DNA from: Thuidium tamariscinum
Taxonomy: Eukaryota > Streptophyta > Bryopsida > Hypnales > Thuidiaceae
Reading direction: 5' to 3'
NCBI GenBank assembly: GCA_947034885.2
Contig: OX344750.2
Coordinates: 33,962,821-34,026,820 of the forward strand
DNA: 64,000 nt
Made by a program: the position numbers and the translations under genes. Of the stretch, positions 37,310 through 48,943 are shown piece after piece (the first letter of the stretch is position 1; each line of letters opens with the position of its first letter). The notes beneath the pieces are model-generated. The model was given only the letters and a program-made list of their open reading frames with translations, made no database searches and was not told where the DNA came from.

Positions 37310-37570
37310 GTACAATGATAGAAATGATAGGGATTGTAAAAACTTTGGTAATTTTATTGCTTGAATTCTAATCATTCAAGAACTGCTTTCCCACTCACTA
37401 CTTTCTACTTTCTTACTAACTACTTTGGGGCATGTCCCATGAACTTATAAGTCTCAATCTTGGAATGGAGGAAAAAAACATTTTAGCCTTGGTTGGAAAT
37501 AAATTAATCTATTGGTTGGTTATGGGGCATTGGTCAAGAATTGATGGCTTCACCTTAAGAACATACAATT
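37310..37570. repeat. Dispersed repeat, family R (diverged copy)
   Basis: Shows the second half of the family order: CTACTTTCTTACTAACTACTTT, CATGTCCCATGA, AATGGAGGAAAAAAACATT, TTGGTTGGAAATAA and GGTCAAGAATTGATGGC. Shorter and more diverged than 39905-40320. Confidence 0.5.
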
Positions 37571-39040
37571 CCAAAAAAAAATTCTAAAATAAACAAAACA
37601 AAACAAACAACCTGATTTTCATGAAACAACTTAGTAGGTTTGTTCTATATGATGACTTGGTAGGTCACTCTTACATTTAAATGATGCTCCAAAATGGTTG
37701 TTGTTGTTACATCATGAGTTAACTTACCACTCTATGGGGGAAGGTAGGAATCTTGCACAAAGGAACTAAGCTTTGAATGCATTTTGTAATAAAGAATTAT
37801 ATATTTCATTCTTCAATGTACCAATTGCATTTGTCAATGTACCTTAAGGGGATGTATAGGGTGATTGCAAGAAATACCTACCGATTTTGTTGCATTTGGC
37901 TGATTTTTTCGGGAGTACTTTAAAATTAGAAAATTAATTTTAAATTTAAAAAATATATATAAATAGTTTATATACCTCTAAGATGAAGGTTTTCACCGAA
38001 GGAAATGGATAGAAAAATTCTCTAAGTAGGAGAACTTGAAAAGTGCCAAACCTCCAGAAAATACATATCTTCATGTTTTAATTAGGTAAAAATAGTAAAA
38101 TAGATATTTTCAAAAAAGTGGCCATTTGCAACAACTTTATGGAGATGGTCATTCACAAAAAAACCCACCAAAATAATATTTTATATGTTTCAAAATACAA
38201 GCAGAAGGGAGCTCATTTTGTAGACCTCCACACCACATAAAATTAACTATTTTTTAAAATCCTTTCCTAGAGAGCTAGAAGTCTATTAGAAGACCATTTC
38301 ATCCAAATATCATCTTAAAATCATTAAAAAAAGGTACTCCATAGTACTAAAAACCCCTAAATTGCAAAGTGTGACATCCAATTGGGGTCTATTTTTGGAT
38401 AGTAAATTATTTTTTAAAATTATGAAAAAATTAGGGAAGGTTTAAGATAGTTATGAGTACCTTCCCTACAATTCTTGAGTCAATCAGAGCCAAAACACAA
38501 AAGTTATGGCCAAAAAACAGATCAGCACACGTAGTGTGACACAAAATAGGACAAGTGTTTCTTGCAATCACTCTATAAAGAGGTGGATGCTTTTGTAATT
38601 GCAACATGAAGAAGAGACTTTGAATTTTTAATAGAAAACAACTTAAAATATTTTAATTCAAGTACATTCACGTCTAATATTTTATTATTTGGTTGTTCTA
38701 CAATTTATAGATATATAGATATAATCAAGTTACGAACTTCAAGGAATTAGTGAAGACTTTCTTTGGATATGAAATCATTTTATTTGATATTCAATCTTGT
38801 AGTATTTCTAATGACCTAACAAAGTGTTTTCAACTACAAAATTCAGTAACTAATTCCAAAAAGTTTCAAGAAATAGAAAATGACTTGTGTCAAATGCCAA
38901 TAAATTCATTTGTCATTCCAAAAAAATTTACTCAAGAATATTTCAAGCTTTCCTAAAATGCAATTAGCTTTGAAAGGGACACATCACAAGATTGAATTTT
39001 AAATTTTAAATTTTGGAACTCCTAAGAGCCAACACTTCCT
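37571..39040. other. AT-rich intergenic DNA
   Basis: No gene or recognised element. Confidence 0.45.
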
Positions 39041-39387
39041 CATAAGAGGATTTTCAGCTGGTTTACAAGATTGCGAGTTCCCAAAAGCTAGGAATGCATT
39101 GGGAACGTTGAGAACGCAGTGCTGATGTGGTCGAGCGACTGCCACATCAAAAAATACAAATTAATTAATTATTTAATATTTTAAAAATAATTTCTTGAAA
39201 AAAAATATTTTTTAAAATCATTTTCTTTCTTATTTAAACATTCTGAAATTTTTTGAAATTTTTTTTTGAATTTTTTTTTTCAAAATTCAAAAATTCAGAG
39301 CAACAGGGGGCTGGTCTGCAGCAATGGGAACAGTTTCTGGAAACACCCCTGAAATAGTCTTCTTGGGGGCCAGAAATCCTCTTGTGA
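39041..39387. mobile_element. MITE, family A (third copy)
   Basis: Left end ATAAGAGGATTTTCAGCTGG and the right end, complemented, ACAAGAGGATTTCTGGCC are inverted repeats. The interior repeats family features: GATGTGGTCGAGCGACTGCC, an A/T-rich middle, then CAATGGGAACAGTTTCTGG and CCCCTGAAATAG. More diverged than the copy at 17883. Confidence 0.65.
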
Positions 39388-39904
39388 TCGGGACTGTAAA
39401 TGTTTCAAGAGCTTATTGAAAGAGCTACATGAAACGGACAATGTACATAAAAGGATTTTGAAAAAATAATAATAATTTTTTTAAACAATCCAACTAGAAA
39501 AGTCAGTAGGTGCTTCATGATTATTGTATAGAGTTTAGAATGAATATATGAAGGAATGGAAAAATATATAAACTTGCAAATATAAAGATCCAACATTGTC
39601 TAAATTCCACTTTTATTGTAATCAATTTTGCCGCCACTTAAACACCCACCATATTGCCACTCATACCCTAGACAACCACTTGTCACTACCCTTGCATAGT
39701 TTGCATCATTGCCTAGTCAAAGCATCTGCTCCTTGCTTAGTATATGTTTCCTTCTATCTACATATACATCTAAATAATGACATTGTCATTTTATAAATTA
39801 ACACCAAAAAAAATATGTTGCCTCTCACATCCATACATTCATGCCTAAACAATTTAAATTGTTTCATGCTTGAATTTGTACCACAACAAACTAAAGTAGA
39901 GGTA
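39388..39904. other. AT-rich intergenic DNA
   Basis: No gene recognised. Confidence 0.4.
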
Positions 39905-40320
39905 CTCATAGTCAATTACTTAAGCAATTTTCAAGCAGATTGTGTGTAGAAGGAGCCAAGTGAGATTTTTGCCAAGTAGGAAGATAGGAAATATAAAAAC
40001 TACAAAATTTTCAAAATTTTAATCCCAAGATTAAAGTTATTGTGATTTTTGAAAGCCGAAAACTTGTCTAGACTAGTAGCCAATGTTTAGACTCTTCTAA
40101 TTGCAATCATAGAGTAAATACTTTCCCGCTCATTATTTCCTACTTTCTTGCTCAATATTTTGGGACATGTGCCATGACTTTATTGGGCCCAACTTTGAAA
40201 TGGAGGAAAAAACACATTCCAAGCTTTAGTTGAAGATATATTTTAGCTTTAGTTGGAAATAATGGCACTCTACAAATTGGTTGTAGGTCCCTAGTCAAGA
40301 ATGGGTGCTTCTACCTTACA
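39905..40320. repeat. Dispersed repeat, family R
   Basis: Fullest copy with 12935-13320: CAAGCAGATTGTGTGTAGAA, TTTGCCAAGTAGGAAGATAG, GTGATTTTTGAAAGCC, AGCCAATGTTTAGACTCTTC, TTTTGGGACATGTGCCATGA, GGTCCCTAGTCAAGAATGG. The last 100 bases contain a short internal duplication (AAGCTTTAGTTGAAGATATA / TTTTAGCTTTAGTTGGAAATA). Confidence 0.65.
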
Positions 40321-40329
40321 TTCCTATCC

Positions 40330-41280
40330 TCATCCATCTATTTGCACCCATACAATTTTCATTGTCCCCTATAACCATATATGGGCACCTCCATAACTTT
40401 CATCCCAACCTGAGGTCACTATTTCTATTGTCTACATCCAAACTCCAACATAGGAAGTCACTTCTACAAATCCCCTACTATGTCATTCAATAAAGGTAAA
40501 TTACAATCATTTTTTTTACTTTTCAACGTATTATTCTAAAAATATCAAGTGAATCCTCAAGTTGATTTATCCGTCCACTTGAAATGTTTGGTGAGCCTAA
40601 GTCACCTAATGTGGCAAGCCTATTTTCAAACCTCTAAAGGCAATGAACCCCTCACTGGTGATTTATAACACCAATAGAGTATATGGTTGTTGATGTAACT
40701 ACTTTTTTTTATAGCCCCTTGGAGTCAAGCTTTCAAAATTGACAATGCAAGTCAAGTTGGTGAAAAAATGTGTACTCTTGAAGCTACTTACAATTCCATT
40801 TGTGGATCTTAAAATTTACTCATGAGGCAAAGCATGCAAAAAATTCAATAAATTTGTAATTACTTAAGCAACAAAGCTGAAAAACTCTAGCATCAAATTA
40901 GGTGGAGTTGATGAGCCTTGTGCACAATGTCTTACAAGAAGAAATGTTTATACCTTCCTAACTAAAAGAATAATATATGATGATAAGATTTCCTTCATTT
41001 GAAACATAAAAAAGTATGAGTTGAATACCATTGTTTTTGGTTTTGTGTTTAGTGAATATATTTTCCTTATGACTAATCTCATTCAAGTTCTTGAAGATTT
41101 GTATTTCCTCATCAAGAGCAATATGATTGAAATTGTTGTAGAAATAAAGGATTAGAAATGAAGGTAGCTCTAAAAGAAAATATATTTGAAATTTCAAAAC
41201 CACCATAGAATCAAACCACACTCCAAGGTATCGCAAAAGGGATTAAACAATATAAAAATTGCACATTTATTAACTTCTTT
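40330..41280. other. AT-rich intergenic DNA
   Basis: No gene recognised. Confidence 0.4.
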
Positions 41281-41284
41281 TTAG

Positions 41285-41573
<289 letters not shown>

Positions 41574-41579
41574 AATTTA

Positions 41580-42900
41580 GTTCTTATATATTGACTAGTA
41601 TTTCAAGCCAAATTAAGACTAACATGATTTTTTTCTTCAAAAAAATATAATTTCTTAATTAGAGTTCTAATTGAAGTTTGGATATCAAGTTGTCAATTTT
41701 TTCAACAGTAGAAAAAATGTCTAACACCTAACAAATATAAAGGTAATTGAGTCCAAAAAAATAGTGTAAATTTATAATCACATGATAGAGTAAGAAAAGA
41801 CTCTTCTACTACAATTTGAATATGTTTTCATTTCTACAAAATTCAAAATTCAAAATATTTGAATGTCCCTTTTAATACAAAAAACAACCCAAATATTGAT
41901 TATGTCAAAACAAAAAATGAACATACTATTCATCTTAGGTTGTTTTGAGACAAAAATGGTAAGTTTTTCTTGCAACAATCCCTAAATGTTAAACTCAAAA
42001 GAAAATGAAAATTTAAATACAATAAATGGGAACAACCAAGTCCAAACTAAGACTTTTTACCCTCAATTACAATCCAAATGCTAATATGAGCAATGCCTTC
42101 ATTTATGAGTTTCTCAATCATTGTCATTGTTAAGAGCCTTGATAGTCTTCTACTTTAAAATAGGACTATAGTCTTAAGTGAAAGTTATATATTTCATTAT
42201 TGTTTAATGTTTGTTCATATTTGATGGTAGGAGTATCTAGACAAACATTTTCAAAAATGAAATTCTTAGACTTTGACTATATACCAATAAATCATTTGTC
42301 ATACCAAGTCCAAACATACTCTAATTTATAATTCTTTGTTGGAAATTTACTTCAAAATCTTTGCTTGTATATTTAATTATACAAATGAAAATCAAAAGGT
42401 AACACATTTGCCTCCAATTAGCTACCTAAGTGCAAGCTTTTGAACTCGTTACAAATTGTTTGTCACTTAAAATCTTGTTATGCACTTGATTATTCTTGAA
42501 AGTACTAAGATGCTTAAGATTGATGAGAAGCTAAAGCAACACTAATGTTGAACAAAAGGATGATGATTGAAAGCAACAATTTATTGCAATTGGCAAGCTA
42601 TTGGACTATATCAAATTGTCAAACAACTTGAAGTTGTAATCTTAGTCTTGTACAGTGTTGAAGACAAATGGACATTCAATACTTTGGCATGTATGAAGGG
42701 TAAATTAAACAATCAATTGACCACTCACTTGCTAGTTGTAGTTTCCAAGCATGCTCAATCATTCTATTTATTGGAGAATTTTCAATTGTTGAGGCATACT
42801 ATCACCATTAGAAGAAGGAACAAAAATAAGATGTAAGACTACTTTTATAGGATTGAATATTTATAAGGCTATTTTTATAGAATGTCAACATTCTATAATT
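41580..42900. other. AT-rich intergenic DNA
   Basis: No gene recognised. The open frame at 42567-42836 has AT-rich composition and no family motif. Confidence 0.4.
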
Positions 42901-42904
42901 GATC

Positions 42905-43325
42905 CTAGCAAGTTTGGCCTTGCCAATATAAGGCACCTTGAACTAATTGCTTTCTCAAATAATAGTCTTGACAATATGTTTAGTGACCACTCCAATGCTA
43001 TGAAGAATTATTCATAAAGTGGGCTAGGTTTCTTTATTGATAATATGTAGATTAGAGAATATATTTTTGAAATTCCATTAACTCCACTACCCTTTAAATT
43101 ATCTAAAATAATAAAGTTGGTAGCATTCATAAATTACGCTCAAATATCATATTTTCTACATAGATTTTGGGCACCTAGATGATAGTGCCTAACTAAGAGA
43201 TTTTGTATTGATCTAGGAGATGGGTTGCTCATTCTTGAATGCATGCATTGTTGGCACTATGACTAAAAAGACAATTAATCCCTTATAGGAAAGATTTTTG
43301 GAGGTTTTTAGTGGGACGAAGGAAG
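42905..43325. mobile_element. TIR element family B, 5'-truncated
   Basis: Aligns throughout with the right three quarters of 46799-47370: GCAAGTTTGGCCTTGCC, AGTGACCACT, ATTCATAAAGTGG, TTGTTGGCACTATGACTAAAA and the terminus TTTTTAGTGGGACGAAGGAAG followed by TA. The left terminus is missing. Confidence 0.65.
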
Positions 43326-43329
43326 TATT

Positions 43330-44520
43330 AATTAGTATTGTGCTTGTTTAGATGGGTAGAAGTGAAAAATTGACAATGCTTGCAATAGCCTAGGTATATG
43401 AAGAAATCAAGATTTACTTATTAGACTTTCTTATCAAGGTCTTTTCTTTTACAATAGTGAGTCTAAGTTGCTTTCAACTTGCTTTGTTTGTTCTTTTGGT
43501 ACTTCGAGATCATCCATTGTGAGTACCTTGTGTGCTTCCTTTGCATGTTATAAACAATTGTGATGCTTGATGTTAAGTTTTATTATCAACTCTTTGGTCA
43601 AATATAAGCTTTGGAACAGTATTTGTGCCAACTTATATATGTTCTATATCTTAAAAGGAATCTTCTCTATCTTTTTAGCAAGCCGTTACACTTATTGGAG
43701 TTATAGAAGATGGAATTTATATCCACAATACCAATGAACAGCTCCCACATGGATGTTGTAACCATAGGTAACTAGAAGTTTTATTTTAAATTCTACATTG
43801 TTAGCATGCATTCATATTTTGTTTTTAAGAGACTGTCACTTTTACATGATTTTGGACTAAATTTTATACTTCCATATGTGCAGAAGATGTTGAAGTACAA
43901 TGGTTTGCTTTAAATTAGTTTGTTAGCTACAAACATATGCTCCGCCTCAATAAAGATGTGGAAGCAAATGATTTGGAATATTTTATATAGAAAGTGTTTA
44001 TATATATACAAACCTTCCTACACGTTTCACTATAGAAATAGCAATGTGGACTCTTTTATTGGGAAAATCTAGATAGATGTGAATCAAAGGCTACAAAACT
44101 TGTTATTGCAATGCAATATAGATTAGTAGGAGACAAATGAGTTGATTTTTAAAATGTAGTTGTGGATGATTCAAATGCTACATTAGCACACTATGGTTTT
44201 CAAAATAGGGTGATCAATTGGACTAATGAACAAATCAAACGTGCATTGGCTTTAGATGTACTCTTCTTGGCTACTATTATTGTTATGCAATTTTCAAGCA
44301 ATGAAAGGCAATTGTAGACATGCAACATGTTGCCATCTCATTTTAATGCAAACAATGCATTTTATGCAAGATATGGTGTTGGTTTGATACAATTTGTCTT
44401 GAAAAAAGGTGTAGTTTTTTATTGCAATTAATTTCAATTTAATACTTATGTGAACTCTACTTGATATTCTTCAATGTTTTTCATAAATTTAAGAATCAAC
44501 AAAACAAATATAAGATGTTG
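43330..44520. other. AT-rich intergenic DNA
   Basis: No gene or element recognised. Confidence 0.4.
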
Positions 44521-46410
44521 TACATATAATAATAATAATAATAAAATATACACCAAAACAACTAAAGTATAAATTTATGCATGTTGTTTTGGTTGCATTG
44601 TTTTGACCAAAGTTTCATTGAGATCTATTGATTTCTTCTATTGATTTAATTTAATTCAAAGATAAATTAATGAATAAATAAAAATCAATTCTTTTCATTG
44701 TCCAAAATTATTGGCAACCAAAACAATGATTCTCCTGCTTGAAATTTTGAGATAGTTACATAATCAGCCATGGGTGCCATCCAAGTTTTATCTCAAGACT
44801 TTGTCTCTACAAGAATAAGGTTCTAACCACCACACCACCATTCGAATTCAATGTACTCTACAATGCCAATATTTTCTTCTTGTTTAATCATCTACAATTT
44901 GACAATATTTTGTAAACTCAACAAACTTTGGTAAACATTTTATCATAATTAAATATCTTTTTTCAAAAATCTTTGAACAATGAAAGGATGGAAAATGAAG
45001 GTAACTTTCATCCTTTTAAATTTGTTTTAGATTTTGAGTCTCCAATTAAAAGTTATGAACAAACTTCAAAGAGAGGTTGGATGAACATTTTTTTGGATAT
45101 TTTTAAACATTGTGGCTATTGTTTTTGATTTGAGACTCAAAATCAAAAATAGGTATTTGAAGACAAAAGTTCATTTGATTTTTCAACTTTTCTTGGATCA
45201 ACTTTTAAAAAAAAATATTATATTATGCCAAAATTCCTACCAAAGTTTGCAAAGATATTAGATTGTAAATGATTAAGTAAAAAAATAATTTCTATGGTAT
45301 ATAGATTTCTAATTGTAGTATTTTAAATCTTGTTTGATTGAAGAAAACTTATTTAAAATGCCTATAGGTCAAAATTGTGTGCTTGTATGCCTTTCAACTT
45401 TTGGAATTATGTTAAAAATCTTATTAAGATATGTTAAAAGAATTTTAAAGCAATTGGATCTATTTTATTATTGCTTGAAATTGTTAACAATTATAAAAAT
45501 GACCACTGTCTAGAGTCATAATTTTTTAATTGCAATTTGCATTGGTGTAAAATGATTTGGGCATTGAACTAATAGTAAGACATAATTTTAGTAAAAGTAT
45601 CATATAAATTGTATCCAATAGATATTGCATTAAAAAAAGCTTGGGCCCCAAAGAAGAAAATGGCTTGAAATCATGCCTTAGGGCTTTGAGGCGACTAAAT
45701 AACTATATATTTGGCATCAATGTGCCATCCTTGTACTATTGCTTCAATACAAGAACATTCCAAAATATTTCAAAATATTATGAATGAACTAAATAGAGTT
45801 CAAAGATTCTAAAAGATTCCAAAAAGATTGTAAAAAAACTTTAAATTCCCTAAAATTTATTGATTTTGTCATTGCTTCATTCAAATCAAATAGAAAGTGA
45901 GTGGCCATTTTGCTACCTTTAACAAAAAGTTCCAAAAACAAACATCATAGTGCTCCAAACAACAAAAATTAGTTGATTTTTCTCTTGATTTGGTCATGAT
46001 TTTCTAGTTGATTTATTATATCTATGTGTATAGTGGATCCACGCATGTATATATCTTCATATAAAATACATATAAAAGGACAATATTTGAAATCTATAGA
46101 ATATTTGTGTATGTATGTATCTATATCTATATATACATTTCATGACCATGTATACAAGGCTTGCCATATATTGTATTATAAACTTCTAAAATCATATACA
46201 ACCTTTAAAAATATACACAATATATAATTACGTGCCATGGTTGTATAAAGATTTTAAATTAAGTGCATCATTAATGCCTCTTCAAAAAGCTAACAAAATG
46301 TACCCTTAATCTTCAAAATCTCAAATACAAATCAGTTACAATTTGTGTTTTATATATAGACAAAGTCTACTCTCAAAAATACAATTGTTGTCATTGCTTC
46401 TTCATTTTAG
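44521..46410. other. AT-rich DNA with decayed hairpin
   Basis: Contains a (TAA)n microsatellite near 44528-44543 and, at about 45030-45150, a decayed relative of the hairpin at 1583-1741. No gene. Confidence 0.4.
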
Positions 46411-46416
46411 AATACA

Positions 46417-46677
46417 CTAGGGCGGCCCGTGCTGTTGCCACGGTCTAAAAGAAAAGAAAAACAACAGAATAAATAATTTTCTAATTTTTTTAATGTATAG
46501 AAACTTCAAAATTCAATAACTTTCATGCCGTAGGTTGGAACACCATGAATCAAAGCCCGTGCACCCCTCCTTGCCTAGGGCTTTCCGACGGTACCAAACA
46601 TGCACCCGGGGGACTCACAATCCGGGAGATCTCAACGTAACAAACAAACAAACAAACAAACAACGTATCTTCATAGG
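46417..46677 (-). mobile_element. Helitron-like non-autonomous element, copy 2
   Basis: Read on the minus strand the 3' end is CCGTG-GCAACAG-CACGG, a perfect 5-bp-stem hairpin, then GCCGCCCTAG and a T. This is the intact form of the terminus that is degraded in the 36355-36647 copy. The body is near-identical to that copy apart from a shorter (GTTT)n tract. Its minus-strand ORF (RIVSPPGACLVPSESP) is incidental. Confidence 0.7.
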
Positions 46678-46798
46678 GGGGTAGAAGTTGCAAAAAGCTT
46701 TGGATTGATATTTGATCTAAGTTGTATGAACTATAGCTATTTTGAAAGTTGATTTTATCCATGTCTCCTTCTCTAAGACTTTTAGGTGTGAAGAAATG

Positions 46799-47370
46799 CT
46801 CCCTCTATTCCACTAAAAACCTTCAAATCATGTAGAATTGTTGTTCTACTAAAAAGCTCCATTTTTAAAATTTCAACCATTTATAAAATGTTGGTTGTAA
46901 TGAATGACCTTGTAGGGGCAAATGAAACAATCTTGAAGCATTTGATTAGATTTGCAAGCTTGTCCTTGCCTATATGAAGCACATTGTATTTAAACACTAG
47001 TATTGACAATGCATTTAGTCATTTAGTGACCACTTTCACTACTATGAAAATTTGATTATAAAGTGGACTAGATTCTTTTATTGTAGATATTTAGATTAGG
47101 GAATATGTTTTTAGAATCCTAGTGCTGCCACCACCCTTTAAACAATTTAAAATCACAGAATCAATAGCATTTACAAACTATGCTCAAAAATCTTACTTTG
47201 TATATGGATTTTGAATGTCCAAATGACAATTCCTGAACTAGAGATTTTGCATAGATTTAAGTAATGGGAATCTTGTTTTTGAATGCATATATTGTTGGCA
47301 CTACGACTAAAATTATAGTTAATCCCTCAAGGAGAAAATTTAAGGAGTTTTCTTAGTGGAACAAAGGGAG
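46799..47370. mobile_element. TIR element family B (about 570 bp)
   Basis: Left end CTCCCTCTATTCCACTAAAA, right end TTAGTGGAACAAAGGGAG followed by TA, inverted complements of each other. No coding sequence. Same family as 8222-9259 and 42905-43325. Confidence 0.75.
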
Positions 47371-47512
47371 TATATATTATGATTGGCATTTTTGTCTTCT
47401 ACAATCAACATTCAAATCTTATGTAATTTCAATTAAGCATACCAAAATTTGGGTTTCAAAAAAGTAAAATTCCATTTTTGGTAAACTATTTCATTCAAAA
47501 TACATAGTTGTA

Positions 47513-47976
47513 CATGATAATTCATTAAAAAAAATTGACGAAGAATTTTAAAATTCAATTGTGCTAATATGTTGGAAACATCCACATGCATATCTTTCCT
47601 TCAATAAGTATTTCCAAAAAGGTTTTGAATTTCTTCTAAAAGGCTTCAAAAGGTGGGTTAATAATGTTCAAATTTTGGAAAATTCATATTTCTATTGTAA
47701 TTAGAATTCTCTATTTGATCTTTAGATTTTCAATTATTTTGCACATTTGACCATGATGGTATACTTGCCTTGCTAAAATCTAATTACAATAAAGAAATAT
47801 CAATTTTCCAAAATTTGGACATAGTCATCCCAACTTTAGAAGCCTTTGTGTAAAAATTCAAAACCTTTTTCGAGATGCTTATTGAAAGAAAGATGTACAA
47901 GTGGATGTTTTCAACATATTGTTATAATCAAAATTAAAAAAATTCATCATCAATGTTTTTTTAGAGAATTATCATA
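47513..47976. repeat. ~460-bp fold-back next to CACTA element
   Basis: Arms 47513-47713 and 47773-47976 are imperfect reverse complements: ATGTTGGAAACATCCAC pairs with GTGGATGTTTTCAACAT, AAAAAGGTTTTGAAT with ATTCAAAACCTTTTT, and CAAATTTTGGAAAATT with AATTTTCCAAAATTTG. The loop is about 60 bases. It ends about 30 bp before the left end of the CACTA element and is not part of it. Confidence 0.8.
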
Positions 47977-48043
47977 TAAAATCCTTAAAATTTAATGATA
48001 TAATCACTACTACAGGAGGGGGTGCTTTCAATAATTTTTTCAG

Positions 48044-48943
48044 TTAAAAATCGCATATTGGAAGGTCATGACTTTTAAGGAAATTTTACTGAAAAACATG
48101 TGTCTAGGACACGATTGAAAAGACATTACTGAAAATGCACCCATGGACTTTTTAGTACAATGGGTAATGTCTTTTAAAATTACCCGTCTGGACATGAAAA
48201 CTTATTCAAGCATCTTTGCTGAATAATAAGAGTTTCCTCCATGACGACACCTGTCAATTTCTGAACATTTGCACCCGTTGATTTAAATTGAATTCTTTAC
48301 AGATGCTTGACACATGTTCTCTGCTTATTGTGTAACTGACGAAATTGTGCTCTAGATTCGCTTCCATTTATTCCTATCAGGGTTTAGGAAATTCTTTTTG
48401 ATCATGCACGTCATGCGCATGCAATCTCCGTCACTGTATTTCTGAAACAGTGACGTCCCTCAGTTTCCGATCACAGGCTCAAGATAAGCACGAAACACAA
48501 AGGAATATTAAATAACACTTTATTTCTTCATGCACTCGTGAGTGCATGAAGAGGAAAATACAAAGCCACCTGAGATTCCAGTAAGGCGGTTCTACACATA
48601 CTGTGCTATGGAGGAAGAACTGGTTTGCAATATCCCATATGCTCCAATTCACAAAGCATAAGTCTCCTGACTCATATGCCTCATGACCACGAATACCTCG
48701 ATGTCTGCAATACGGAGTTCATCCTCTGACACTCTTATGCGAACACAAATAACATGACATGCACACATTCATACATGGATTGAGAAAGTGATCGAGCTTC
48801 CACATTCTCTCGCACACCTACATAGAATTTGAACAGCACGCACAGGACATTGCCCTGAAAGCTCACTTCCGTTCGTCCAAACTACCGCAAGCACACCCTT
48901 CCAATGACACGCGGGAGCTGCGAACAGGGATTCACTTGAGTAG
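48044..48943. other. Left subterminal region of CACTA element
   Basis: About 0.9 kb between terminus and the end of the TnpA-like gene. Short motifs recur (ACTGAAAA, GTAATGTCTTTT/AAAAGACATTAC), as expected for TnpA-binding subterminal repeats. It also carries the 26-bp palindrome at 48526. Confidence 0.5.
48526..48551. repeat. 26-bp palindrome
   Basis: CTTCATGCACTC and GAGTGCATGAAG flank GT: perfect 12-bp arms. It lies inside the left subterminal region of the CACTA element, beyond the stop of the TnpA-like gene. It could be a protein-binding site or an RNA hairpin near the transcript end. Confidence 0.85.

Noticed and set aside
46550-46762. 70-codon minus-strand ORF
   Set aside because: Lies across the Helitron-like copy and its microsatellite; no conserved protein.
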